This document shows positions 29,653 through 40,005 of a stretch of 64,000 bases of DNA, piece by piece (position 1 is the first letter of the stretch; each line of letters begins with the position of its first letter). Source of the DNA: CAKZLS01 sp963771545 (GTDB lineage Bacteria > Pseudomonadota > Alphaproteobacteria > Rhodospirillales > Defluviicoccaceae); assembly GCA_963771545.1 (NCBI GenBank), contig CAVYTX010000003.1, forward strand, positions 310,001 through 374,000. The letters run 5' to 3'. Both the position numbers and the translations under genes were made by a program. The notes below the pieces were generated by a model. That model did not search any database and was not told the origin of the DNA. It saw only the letters and a program-made list of their open reading frames with translations.

Positions 29653-32600
29653 ATGGCTAATATCTTTGGAACGACGGGTAATGACATTATTACGCCGGAA
29701 TTTATATCTCCCGGTGTGAGCGGTACACCGTCGGCGGAAGACGACCTTATCCTCGCGGACGCCGGCAGAGATACCATTGACGGCGGCGATGGCGACAACT
29801 CCATCTTCGGGGAAGGTGGCAATGACTCCATCGAGGGCGGCGGTGGCGACGACAGCCTGGTGGGCGGCCCGGGCAACGACACCCTGAGTGGCGGATTGGG
29901 CGGTGGAGACACGTTCTTCGGTGGCACGGGAATTGACACCGCGGATTATAGTTATTCGAGTAACGACCTGATAGTCGACCTCAACGCTGGCAACAATCAA
30001 GACGATCAGGGTCTGGTGACATTTACCAGCGGCACTACCGAGGAACTGAATAGCATCGAGAATGTCATCGGGAGCACCGGCGACAACCTCATCATCGGCG
30101 ACGACAACGACAATGTCCTCCGGGGCGGCGAGGGCGACGACACGATGATTGGGGGCGGGGGGAACGATACGTTCGTGAGCGGCGAGGATGTCGACGGCGA
30201 GGGCCTCAACTTCCAAGTCAATGGCGACAACATCGATGACACCTTGTTCGCCATCGACGGCGGCGACGGCATCGATACCATCGATTACAGCTTGAGCCCT
30301 AACGTCAACAATGTCGTCATCATGGATCAGGTGCGGGTCGAAACCGACGGTACCGAGAAAACGGTGTCGTTCATCGTCAACTCCAAGTGGCGCGTCAACT
30401 CCGCGCAGCGCGACTACATCCCCTTTAAAAACATCGAGAATTACATCGGCGGCGATCTGGGCCGGGACGACATCCATGGAAACGACGCCGACAACCAATT
30501 CTGGGGCGGCGGCGGCAGCGACCAAATTCACGGCGCGGGCGGCAACAACTCGATCTACGGCGGAACGTCGAGCGACAATCTGGTCGGCGGGCTCGGGAAC
30601 GATTTTCTCGACGGCGAATCCGGTTCAGGCGACCTTGCCGATTATTTCTACAGCCTGGAGGGAATGCTGATCGACCTGGGCGATAACGCAACCGATGGCC
30701 ATGCCGAGAGGTTGGATGGCGGCCCTGGCGACACGGACACTCTGTGGAACATTGAGCGGGCGCGCGGCGGCCAAGGCGACGACAGCATTATCGGCGCGAG
30801 TTTCCGCAGTAGCGTCCTGCAAGGCGGCCACGGCGACGACACGATAAACGGGGATGCCTTCAACAACACGATGTACGGCGACTTTGGGAACGATACGTTC
30901 GAGTTCACCAATGTTCCCAACCTCGGAACGAACTTTATCGAGGACTGGGGCCTCGGCGGCGTCGACGTTATCGATCTGAGCGACCTCGGCGTTAACTCCG
31001 CCGGTGACATTCATATCGTTGATACCTCGCCCGACGATACCACGCCCGGCGTCACGACCATTACGGTCGACGGCGTGGCCGATTTCTCGATCGTGCTCGA
31101 CGATACGGACAGCAGCCAGTTCGACCTCTCCGACATCGGCAATGGCAATATTAGTGCGGCGCGCGTGAGCTACGCGGTCATCGACGACTATCAGCACAAC
31201 GTGCCGTCCTACGAGTGGTATTTCGGCTGCGGCCCCACCGCCATGGCCTCGGTGATGGGCTTCTGGGACCTCAATGGTTACGGGAACCTGTTCGACGCCT
31301 CGGGCTGGGACGAGGTCGGCACCATGCAGTATGTCAAGGACCATGCCGCGAGCCCGGAATGGATCGCCAGCTACGCGACCCTTTCGAGTACGGATACCGT
31401 GCAGCCGGGTTACTTCGATAACAGCCTCGCGGGCTTTGCCGGCTCGGGGAAAGGCAATACGTACCATCATACGGGTACCCCCAGGGGCGGCGCCGCAAAT
31501 GCGTTGGAAGACTACCCCGAATTTCGCGGCTACGGCGGTTGGGAAGTCCAGGACGAGCAATTGTTCGGCGCGGATGTGAAAGCGCTGTGGGAGACCCTCA
31601 ACAGCGAGATCCAGGCCGGCCGGGTCGCGATGGCCTATCTTGCCACCGGAAGCGACCCCAATCACTACGTGCCGATCTTCGGGACCGCGAAAAGCGGCGA
31701 TAAGCTGTATTATGCTCACTATAATCACAGCTCGACCCATAGCGTGGTCTGGGGCGAGACCGAGGATGCCCTCTGGCATGAATTCAGCGACCTGACGGAA
31801 GCCGATGGCTGGGGCATCGACACCATTTACTTCATCCGGCCGCCGGGCGAGGTCTTTAACGGCGACGGCGGCAACAATGTCATCACCGATAGGGGCGGGG
31901 AGGACACGTTAAACGGCAACGGCGGAAGCGACACCCTGATCGGAGGTATTGGCCACGATTTCCTGAATGGCGGCAGCGGCGGCGACAGCCTTATGGGAGG
32001 GATCGGTAACGACACGCTGAGCGGCGGTACCGGCACCGACACCTACATCGGCGGCGAGGGTTCGGATACCGCCGACTTCAGCTACAGCTCGTCCGACCGC
32101 TTGCGGGTGGATCTGGGCGCGGGGTTCGCGTGGTTCGTTAACGATCCCACCAGTCCCCCCACGGGCCCAGGGGGCGGAAATGCGCCTAGCACCACCGAAC
32201 AGCTGTTTTCCATCGAGAATGTGGTCGGAAGCAACGGCGATAACGTCCTCATCGGTGATGAAAACGACAATAACCTGGACGGCGCCGGTGGCGACGACAG
32301 TATCTTTGGCGGCGCCGGCGACGATACGCTGAGCGGCGGTAGCGGCGGCGACACCCTCGATGGCGGCGACGGTTCGGATACCGCCGACTACAGCTACACG
32401 TCTTCCGACCGGCTGCGAGTGGATCTCTCGCAAGAAAGGGCGTGGTTCCTCGACGATCCGAACAGTCCCCCGGGAGTCGGTAACGGCCCCAGCACCGAGG
32501 AAGAGCTGTTTTCCATCGAGAATGTGACCGGTGGCGGCGGCGACAACGTCCTCATCGGCGACGGTCTGGACAATGTTCTCGACGGCGGCGGCGGCGCCGA

Positions 32601-33769
32601 CCTCATCGACGGCGGTGACGGCAACGACACCCTGTTCGGTGGCGATGGCGGCGATACCCTGGTCGGCGGCGACGGCAATGACTTCCTGGAGGGCGGCGGC
32701 GGCAGCGACAACCTGCAAGGCGGTGACGGCGACGATACGCTGGCAGGCGGCAGCGGAAGCGATACCTTCAATGGTGGCCCCGGAATCGATACCGTCGACT
32801 ACAGCTACACGGACTTCGGACCGGCTGCGGGTCGATCTGGGCGCGGGAACGGCGTGGTTCCTCAACGATCCCACGAGTTCCCCTGGTGGCGGTAACAACC
32901 CCAGCACCACCGAACAGTTCGTCGGTAATTCCGTCGAGAATGTGATTGGTGGCAGCGGCGACAATGTCATCATCGGCGACGCCAACGACAATGTTCTCGA
33001 CGGCCACGCTGGTCAGAACACGATCTCGGGCGGAGGCGGCAACGATACGCTCATCGCGGGCATCGGCGATGAAGACGATAACGACAATGTTATCATCAGA
33101 ACGATCCTCAATGGCGACGGCGGCAATGACTTGTTGACAAGCCTGGGCGGCGACACCCAGTTCAACGGCGGCAGCGGTAACGATACCCTTATCGCAAGCT
33201 CGGGTCAGGACGGGTTCAATGGCGGCAGCGGCTCTGACTGGGTCGACTTCACCTACAGCACGTCGAGCTCGCTGGTCCTCGATCTGCTGAATGGGTTCGC
33301 ATACTTCGGCGTCTTCGATCCCACCAGTCTGGACAACGAAAACCTGATCAGCATCGAAAACGCGATTGGATCGCGGGGCGACACCCTCATCATCGGCAAT
33401 GCCGCCGCAAACAATCTCGATGGGGTCGACGGTAATGACACCCTAGACGGTCGCGGTGGGAACGACATACTGACCGGGGGCGACGATGACGATAGGTTCA
33501 TCTTCGCCACCGGCTACGGTCAAGACACCATCACCGACTTCGACGACTTGGGTTTGGACAAGGCCGACGCCAGCGCCGCGGGCCTTGTCACCTTCGCCAA
33601 CTTCAACACACTGGCCGGCGGCGACGGCGTGATCGACGCGGGGGACAGCGCACTCGGGATCACGGTCAGTGATTTAGGCGGCGACCTGGTGATGGATTTC
33701 GGCGGTGGCGACACCCTCACTTTTGTCACCCAAACCGAGCTCGACGCGGACGACTTCGTGCTCGTCTGA
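29653..33769 (+). pseudogene. RTX calcium-binding exoprotein 2 with embedded C39-like cysteine peptidase domain (one frameshift)
   Basis: About 1371 residues after repair. RTX nonapeptide repeats fill residues 20-500 and 735 to the end. Between them, about 510-725, is a papain-like domain of the C39-like type: the probable nucleophile Cys526 in FGCGPTAMASVMGFWD, His671 in PNHYVPIFG, and AHYNHSSTHS nearby. Flanking modules of about 70 residues (DYSYSSSDRLRVDL followed by a TAWF/AWF and a PSTTE segment) recur three to four times and are shared with RTX-3. ATG 29653 begins MANIFGTTGNDII, a normal RTX start. The frame breaks at 32811-32813 (one extra G); the second frame reads to DADDFVLV. It was probably secreted by a type I system such as that at 56-59.6 kb. 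Peptidase activity is inferred. Confidence 0.85.
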
Positions 33770-33791
33770 TCGGCTTAAAAAAACAGCTTCT

Positions 33792-33819
33792 GGGCGTGGC
33801 TTCGGCCACGCCCTTTTTT
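33792..33819 (+). terminator. Rho-independent terminator after RTX-2
   Basis: GGGCGTGGC (33792-33800), loop TTCG, GCCACGCCC and a run of six T residues. It lies 22 bases after the RTX-2 stop. Confidence 0.95.
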
Positions 33820-34564
33820 CTGCCAACTCGCTGCAGAGAACTCAACATTTCTGGCGCGGACCGGCCGTTGACGGTCCGACAGTCCCCGAAGTCCGGCACC
33901 GCCGCCCCTTCGACCTGCCGGCTGTTCCCAAATCCTTTCAATCGCCCTTCAGGGCGGTCGGTTCTTGGACGCGTCGCCACCCGAGACGAAAAACCCGTCG
34001 TTAATTAACTCTCAATACCAAAACCGGCACCCATCAGCCCATGGCTGGTTCCTTATGAGCGCGTGCCCGGAATCCCTCAAATCGTAACGGCTCGGAGATG
34101 CCCGGCGTCTGCACTGGACGCCGTTCAAGAACGCTACAAGTCGTTGATTTAAATTATTTTCTCGGAGGCTCTTCCGCCAAATGACCTCCGTCGATTTGGG
34201 AATCGGCCCGCAATGGGGCAGTAATGCCCACAAAAAAACACGAGATCGGCACAAAAATACCTCTTTTGGGGAATATTCGAAGGGGCGAGGACGCACATTT
34301 ACCCCATTTGGGTTACATTAAGGGGCCAATTTGGGGGTGCGTCCGACCTGCCGCAGGTTCGGCATGGTGTCATTTGGCCCGGTCTGAAGGGTGTGCTTCG
34401 CCGAAAACTTCGTTGGGACCGATGCTCCCGAGGAGGCCGGAGCGCGGGCGCTGGGTGTGTCGGCATCAGGTCTCACCGGCGGGCATTGCGTGTCGTGATC
34501 CAGCGCCGTCACCCGGACGCGTTGGTGCCAAAAACAACTGAAAAAAGACTGGAGCAGCAGAACA
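33820..34564. other. 745-base non-coding region between RTX-2 and RTX-3
   Basis: No gene is supported. AT-rich patches at about 34130-34340 include several CCCC/GGGG-flanked AT cores: 34301-34314 (listed separately) and a related CCAATTTGGGG at about 34326-34336. The promoter of RTX-3 should lie between here and 34560. The ribosome-binding site before ATG 34565 is weak (GGAGCAG). Confidence 0.5.
34301..34314. promoter_or_regulatory. CCC-N4-GGG palindrome upstream of RTX-3
   Basis: ACCCCATTTGGGTT contains the CCC-ATTT-GGG core, 251 bases before the RTX-3 ATG. It matches the sites before RTX-1 and RTX-2. Confidence 0.45.
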
Positions 34565-36451
34565 ATGACAAAACCCGTGGACGTGGTGAGTGACAAGAGA
34601 TTTTCGGTGTCGCAAGGCGGCGATACTCTAAAAATTCCATACAGTGGCAATATTAGCTTATCGAGTTCGGACAATAGTGTTGAAAGAGCGATCGTTGTTG
34701 TCCCCGGGAGCTCACGCACCGCGCCCGATCAGCTGGATTATATTATGGATGCAGCGGATCGGGCCGGCGAAGACCATACGGCAATCATTGCGCCGCAATT
34801 TTTGATTGAAGAAGACGTCGATGACCAGGATCTTGCCGGCAATATACTTTACTGGGACAACGAAGGATGGAAAGGCGGCGATCAATCCGAGCGCTCCGAT
34901 GCAGGCCAACCTTTTAGTATTTCCTCTTTTGAGGTCGTAAACAGAATATTACTGAGGCTGGCCGACGCCGATGCTTACCCGGACATTGAAGAGATCGTGG
35001 TTGCGGGCCACTCGGGTGGGGGGCAGTTTGTGAACCGGTACGCGGCGGGCGGGACGGCGCAGGATGACGCTCGATCCGATATTTCATGGAAATATGTCGT
35101 CGCCAATCCATCCACTTATATGTACTTCTCCGAAGAGCGCGCGGTGCCGGGCGAAACGGATGAGTTCGAGGTGCCGAACTCAAACGTTTACCGCAACTAT
35201 AACGACTACAAGTACGGGCTCGACGATCTCAACCCCTACATGGATTCAATTGGGGCCGCCAAACTAAGAAGTAACTTCCAAGAACGGGAGGTCGCGATGC
35301 TTCTTGGCGAAGACGATAACGACCCCAATCACCCTGACTTGGCGACAGGTTATAAAGCCGAGCTCGAGGGCGAAAATCGTTTGGACCGTGGGGTGATTTA
35401 CTTCAATCACCTGCAAGAGGAATTCGGGTCGGGCATTCTGGCCCGGCATTCATTGGACATTGTGCCCGACGTCGCTCATTGGGCGCGCGGCATGTTCAGG
35501 TCGGAAGCGGGTCTTGAGCACCTGTTTGGCGACCTGGGTTCCGGTTCCGCGAACGGCGACACCAGAGACAATATACTCAAGGGCGGTTCCGGCGATAACT
35601 ATATCGAAGGCGGAAGCGGCGATGATGCCCTGTACGGCGAGGGCGGCGATGACACGATGAGTGGAGGATTGGGCCAGGATACCCTCGATGGCGGCTCCGG
35701 TTCGGACACCGCCGACTACAGCTATAGTTCGTCCGACCGCTTGCGGGTCGATCTGTCAAAGCAAACCGCATGGTTCGTCGACGATCCCACCAGCTCCCCT
35801 GGTTCCGGGAATAACCCCAGCACCACGGAAGTGGTGAAGTCCGTTGAGAATGTGATCGGTAGCAGCGGCGACAACTTCATCATCGGCAACTCGAACAGGA
35901 ATAACCTCGAAGGCGGCGCCGGCGATGATACGCTGATGGGTGGGTATGGCACCGACAAGTTCGATGGCGACTCGGGTTCGGACACCGTCGATTACAGCTA
36001 CAGTTCGTCCGACCGGTTGCGGGTCGATCTGTCGAAGGAAACGGCATGGTTCGTCGGCGATCCGAGCCGGTCGGCCGGTTCCGGGAACCAACCCAGCACC
36101 ACCGAAGAGCTGAAATCCATCGAGAACGTGATCGGCACCCGCGGCGATAACGTCATCATCGGCGATAGCGGCTCCAACGTTATCGACGGTTCCCGCGGCG
36201 TGGACACGATCACCGGCGGCGGCGGGAACGATTTGTTCGTATTGCGGGCGGGCGACGGCGCCGACATCATCCGCGATTACAATGACTCACACGATGGTTT
36301 TCTGCTGGACGGGCTTTCCTATTCAAGCCTCGACTTCGTGGACACCGGGCAGGACACCGAGATCCAGATCGATTCGACGAACCAAGTGCTTGCCATCCTT
36401 GAGGGCGTCGACGACTCGGTCCTTCATTCCAGCGACTTCGATATGCTCTGA
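34565..36451 (+). CDS. RTX exoprotein 3: alpha/beta hydrolase fused to RTX repeats
   Basis: An intact 628-residue protein. Residues 35-310 look like an alpha/beta hydrolase: strand IVVVPGSSRTAP, nucleophile elbow GHSGGGQF with Ser150, and late HWARGMF as a candidate histidine region. No signal peptide is present, as expected for a type I substrate. From about 325 onward come RTX repeats and two copies of a module reading DYSYSSSDRLRVDLSK, also present in RTX-2. The end HSSDFDML is a plausible secretion signal. The hydrolase part resembles the two hydrolases at 61880-63653 in its elbow and layout. Substrate (ester, polymer or peptide) unknown. It ends 120 bases from the convergent prolyl iminopeptidase gene. 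Confidence 0.82.
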   Translation: MTKPVDVVSDKRFSVSQGGDTLKIPYSGNISLSSSDNSVERAIVVVPGSSRTAPDQLDYIMDAADRAGEDHTAIIAPQFLIEEDVDDQDLAGNILYWDNEGWKGGDQSERSDAGQPFSISSFEVVNRILLRLADADAYPDIEEIVVAGHSGGGQFVNRYAAGGTAQDDARSDISWKYVVANPSTYMYFSEERAVPGETDEFEVPNSNVYRNYNDYKYGLDDLNPYMDSIGAAKLRSNFQEREVAMLLGEDDNDPNHPDLATGYKAELEGENRLDRGVIYFNHLQEEFGSGILARHSLDIVPDVAHWARGMFRSEAGLEHLFGDLGSGSANGDTRDNILKGGSGDNYIEGGSGDDALYGEGGDDTMSGGLGQDTLDGGSGSDTADYSYSSSDRLRVDLSKQTAWFVDDPTSSPGSGNNPSTTEVVKSVENVIGSSGDNFIIGNSNRNNLEGGAGDDTLMGGYGTDKFDGDSGSDTVDYSYSSSDRLRVDLSKETAWFVGDPSRSAGSGNQPSTTEELKSIENVIGTRGDNVIIGDSGSNVIDGSRGVDTITGGGGNDLFVLRAGDGADIIRDYNDSHDGFLLDGLSYSSLDFVDTGQDTEIQIDSTNQVLAILEGVDDSVLHSSDFDML

Positions 36452-36571
36452 CATCGGGGGCGGGCGGCGGCTCGGAGAGCTTTTCGCAAGCGATGGCTCG
36501 GAGCAGGCGCCGCCTTCGTCTTGCCGCCGTCCGCCTTGTCATATCAACAAACGTTCGTATAAAACCGGCTT

Positions 36572-37543
36572 TCAGGAAATTCGGCTTTTCATGGCCTCGG
36601 TCGCTCTGACCAGCGCCTTGCGTATTCCGGTCTCCATGGCCGAGTGACCGGCGTCGGGAACGATGACGTAGGTTGTCTGCGGCCATTTCCGGGACAGCAA
36701 ATCGGCCGTGGCGATCGGACAAACCATGTCGTACCGCCCCTGGACAATCACGCCCGGAAGATCGTGCAGCCGGTGGACATTGTCCAACAACTCCGAGTCG
36801 CCCATAAAAAGATCGTTGATGAAGTAGTGGGCTTCGATGCGAGCAAGGGCCAGGGCCGCCATGACGCCTCCGATCGCCTTCAAATTCAGTTTGTCCGCCC
36901 GCGGGATAAGGTTCGAACACCCGGTCTCGTAGCGGCTCCACGCAACCCCCGCCGCACGATGTACCGCGGCGTCGGGATCCCTCAGCCGTTTGTAATAATT
37001 TGCCAAAAGATCCTGGCGCTCGGGTTCCGGCAAGAACTCGCGAAAGGCGCGCCACGCCTCCGGAAAAAAGGTTCCCATCCCGTATAGAAACCAGTCCACC
37101 TCCGGTCCCGTTCCAAGAAAAATTCCTCTCAGCACGAATCCGGAGCACCGTTCGGGCCACCGAATGCCATAGGTTAGCGCCAGGGTCGAACCCCAGGATC
37201 CACCGAACAATAACCAGCGATCGATGCCCAGATGCCGCCTGAGCCGGTCCATGTCATCCGCGAGATGGTCGGTTGTGTTGTCGACGATATCCGCATGGGG
37301 GGTGGAGCGCCCGCATCCGCGTTGATCGAAGATGATGATCCGGTACGCTCCGGGGTCGAAAAAACGCCGGTGAGCGGGCGCGGCCCCGGCTCCCGGTCCA
37401 CCATGGAGGAAGACCACCGGCATGCCGTCGGGATTGCCGGATTGTTCCCAATACATGGCGTGACGACCATCCAAGGCCAGCACCCCAGTCTCGTAGGGTT
37501 CGGTCTCCGGGAACAAATCGTCGCGGAAGTATCCGGTATCCAT
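36572..37543 (-). CDS. pip: Prolyl aminopeptidase (proline iminopeptidase)
   Basis: A 323-residue alpha/beta hydrolase of peptidase family S33 that removes N-terminal proline from peptides in the cytoplasm. The oxyanion segment is HGGPGAGAAP, then the diagnostic FDQRGCGRSTPHA, the nucleophile in GGSWGSTLAL, the aspartate in QGRYDMVCP, and the histidine in DAGHSAME. All catalytic residues are intact and the length is typical. Start ATG 37543 has GAGGAG at spacing 7; the frame to 37570 adds nine unlikely residues. It is a single-gene unit between the RTX-3 gene (convergent) and a divergent nuclease-like gene. Confidence 0.92.
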   Translation of the reverse strand: MDTGYFRDDLFPETEPYETGVLALDGRHAMYWEQSGNPDGMPVVFLHGGPGAGAAPAHRRFFDPGAYRIIIFDQRGCGRSTPHADIVDNTTDHLADDMDRLRRHLGIDRWLLFGGSWGSTLALTYGIRWPERCSGFVLRGIFLGTGPEVDWFLYGMGTFFPEAWRAFREFLPEPERQDLLANYYKRLRDPDAAVHRAAGVAWSRYETGCSNLIPRADKLNLKAIGGVMAALALARIEAHYFINDLFMGDSELLDNVHRLHDLPGVIVQGRYDMVCPIATADLLSRKWPQTTYVIVPDAGHSAMETGIRKALVRATEAMKSRIS

Positions 37544-37719
37544 GGTTCGCTCCTCGGACGTCCGAAACATGATCGCAAAAACATGACGCGCTCAGGATAA
37601 CACTTAGGCAGGCTCGATTCCGCTAGCATTTTTGCCCGTTGATCATATTCTGCAACTTCACCGCGAGTGCTCAAATGTCTCAAGAAAAAAATTCCTCCAT
37701 TCCTGTCGTTTTCTTTGTC

Positions 37720-38559
37720 ATGCGCCGTCCTTTGCTCACCATCGCACTCGTCCTGTTTTTTGGTGCCCCGGCCTTCGGCGAAGACACCGGCAAATCCGCC
37801 AACGCGTCTCCGACAGCCGTGGCTGTGGACGTCACCGACGGCGACATATTTCGTGTTGACCGAGCGATCGACGGTGCGACGCATGTTAAACTTGTGGGGA
37901 TCCAGGCTCCGCAACGATCCAATGGCCGACCGGACCGCTTTTCCTGGCCTCTGGCCGAACAGGCGCGCGACACCCTGGCCGCGTTGATCCTCAATCAAGG
38001 CGTCGTTCTCGAATTCACGGGGCCCCGGGCGGATCGGCATGGCCGTCTACTCGCCCAAGTTTATCGAGACGACGGTACATGGATCCAAGGTGAAATGCTG
38101 AAGCGCGGCATGGCCAGAGTCTTCACCTTCGCGGACAACCGCGCCTTGGCCGCCGAAATGCTAGCACTCGAGGAAAACGCGCGCAAACGCGGACTCGGAA
38201 TTTGGAGCGATCGGTTTTACGCGGTTCGCACGCCCGAAGAGGCCGGGAAGGACATCGGGAGTTTCCAACTGGTTGAGGGGCGGGTTATGAAGGCCGCGCG
38301 GGTCAAGAGTTACGCCTATCTCAATTTCGGCGAGGATTGGCGGACGGATTTTACCGTCAGCGTGCCGGTGAAGCATCTCCGCCGATTTGCCGAAGCGGGC
38401 CTCGATCTCTTAGCCTTGAGCGGCCGGGTTATCCGGGTGCGCGGTTGGCTCAAAGAGTACAGCGGACCAATGATCGATGCGACCCATCCCGAACAAATCG
38501 AGGTTCTCGAATCGGATACGGCTTATCCCGAGCGAACAAGCGCTCGCGGGAACAGATAA
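37720..38559 (+). CDS. Secreted staphylococcal-nuclease-like (TNase) domain protein
   Basis: About 279 residues with a signal peptide (MRRPLLTIALVLFFGAPAFG). The thermonuclease fold covers about 30-145: TDGDIFRVD, HVKLVGIQAPQ and ADRHGRLLAQVY. In staphylococcal nuclease the catalytic set is an Arg and a Glu around DTPE plus a later Arg. Here the first Arg is Lys, the Glu is Gln (IQAPQ) and only the late Arg (HGR) is kept, so nuclease activity is doubtful; this may be a binding or structural variant. The C-terminal 120 residues contain an OB-like segment (RVIRVRGWLKEYSGPMID). The start is uncertain: ATG 37675 in frame is an alternative. Its 3' end overlaps the convergent O-antigen ligase gene by 37 bases. 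Confidence 0.8.
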   Translation: MRRPLLTIALVLFFGAPAFGEDTGKSANASPTAVAVDVTDGDIFRVDRAIDGATHVKLVGIQAPQRSNGRPDRFSWPLAEQARDTLAALILNQGVVLEFTGPRADRHGRLLAQVYRDDGTWIQGEMLKRGMARVFTFADNRALAAEMLALEENARKRGLGIWSDRFYAVRTPEEAGKDIGSFQLVEGRVMKAARVKSYAYLNFGEDWRTDFTVSVPVKHLRRFAEAGLDLLALSGRVIRVRGWLKEYSGPMIDATHPEQIEVLESDTAYPERTSARGNR

Positions 38560-39761
38560 GCGGGGTTGCCGGCCGCGATCGCGACTGGGACCGCCGCCGC
38601 CAGGAAGAAATAGACGATGGTTGAAACGTGCATCAAAAGACCGTTGGTAATCAGTCCGCTGATCAGCAGCACATAGAAAAACGCCTTCGCCGAACCTGGC
38701 AGGCACCGATAGAGCCCCACGAACACCAGGCAAAGCCCGCCGAGGCCGACGAGCCCCGTCTCGACGACGGTGTGAATGAGATCGCTATGCGAGTTCGACA
38801 CCTGCCAGGACCAAATCGGCGACGTGAACCAGTCGCTGTCGACCCCGGTGCCGAAAAGGAGCGGGGCCAACGCGCGAGACGACAGAATATCCCATCGATG
38901 AAGGTAGTTGCCGATCCGGCCGCTCCCCAGCGTTACAATATTCTCGTCGGTGTGCGTGAGGTAGGCCGCCAGTCCGACCAGGCTCAAAGCTACTCCCGCG
39001 AAGAACAGCGCCCGGATTGTCTCCGCGCCCTTGGTGGCATGGTAGAGGCTGTAGACCGCGTAGATCGCAAGCATGAGCCAGGCCGTGCGGCTATGATATC
39101 CAAGCGCGACGACGGTCCCAAGGACGACCAGGGGCCATGCGACCGCCGACGGGACCAGGTGAAACCGCCGCATCTGATCCAGCAGGAAAACGCTCATGAG
39201 CATGAAGTAGGCGCTGGCGTGAATACCCGGGGTCCATGGAAAAATCGACTGCCCGGTGATCGGAGCCCACACCTCCAGGCCGGCGGTCTTGGTGGCCGAT
39301 GGGCCCCCCAAGGCGATCAGAGCACCGAGGATTATGGTGACAATGACAACGCCGCGCAGGAGTTGAACCGGCAGGGCGTCCGCGTAGGAAAGGATCCAGA
39401 TAGCCATGGCGTAGACGGCGATGGCCTTGAACCCCTCCTGAAACGACGCGCCGCGCGCCGCGGCCGTTGGATCCTGGAAACCGAACCCGTAACTGACGAT
39501 CCAACACAGAGAAATCAGCAAACCGCCCGCGAGCACATAAAGGCTCCAAGCGCGGGGCCGATTGACCAGCGCCAGTAGCGCCAGCAAAACATGAAACACG
39601 GCCAGCGCGCCCGCCCAAGGATGTCTTAGCGATGTGTCCATATAATTGAACGCGAACGTGTATCCATACTGGGCGAGGACAACGAAAGGAAACAACGCCT
39701 TGACCACCGCCACGTCCGTGGGCATGGCCAAGGACGGTATCGCTTTTCTGGGTCCTAGCAT
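38523..39761 (-). CDS. O-antigen ligase / Wzy-type polymerase family membrane protein
   Basis: A 412-residue polytopic membrane protein with about eleven hydrophobic segments. A large loop near residues 290-345 contains the Wzy_C/O-antigen ligase region ending NSHSDLIHTVVETGLVG, the family's best signature, with HS residues needed for catalysis in characterised ligases. It either ligates O-antigen to lipid A-core or polymerises polysaccharide units at the periplasmic face; sequence alone does not separate these. Start ATG 39761. A divergent SGNH gene begins 245 bases away, and the gap has the repeated octamer AAACAGTA at 39887 and 39901. It is the first gene of the polysaccharide island. Confidence 0.85.
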   Translation of the reverse strand: MLGPRKAIPSLAMPTDVAVVKALFPFVVLAQYGYTFAFNYMDTSLRHPWAGALAVFHVLLALLALVNRPRAWSLYVLAGGLLISLCWIVSYGFGFQDPTAAARGASFQEGFKAIAVYAMAIWILSYADALPVQLLRGVVIVTIILGALIALGGPSATKTAGLEVWAPITGQSIFPWTPGIHASAYFMLMSVFLLDQMRRFHLVPSAVAWPLVVLGTVVALGYHSRTAWLMLAIYAVYSLYHATKGAETIRALFFAGVALSLVGLAAYLTHTDENIVTLGSGRIGNYLHRWDILSSRALAPLLFGTGVDSDWFTSPIWSWQVSNSHSDLIHTVVETGLVGLGGLCLVFVGLYRCLPGSAKAFFYVLLISGLITNGLLMHVSTIVYFFLAAAVPVAIAAGNPAYLFPRALVRSG

Positions 39762-40005
39762 GGGTCGTGTCCTGGAAACGCCTGCCGACGACGGTCATTG
39801 AAGCTCGCGCAACTCATTGATGAAAGTGGCATGCGGGTCACTAAAATTGCTTTAATACCGCGTGGATGGGCGAAGCCCTGGGCGCGAAACAGTACATGCA
39901 AAACAGTATAATTGTCTTTACCGCTTGTTCGCAAACCATGCGGACAGATCATTCCAACCAGTTGTATCGCGCCTCGTGTCGGCGTTTCGGTGATAGGCTT
40001 ATTTT

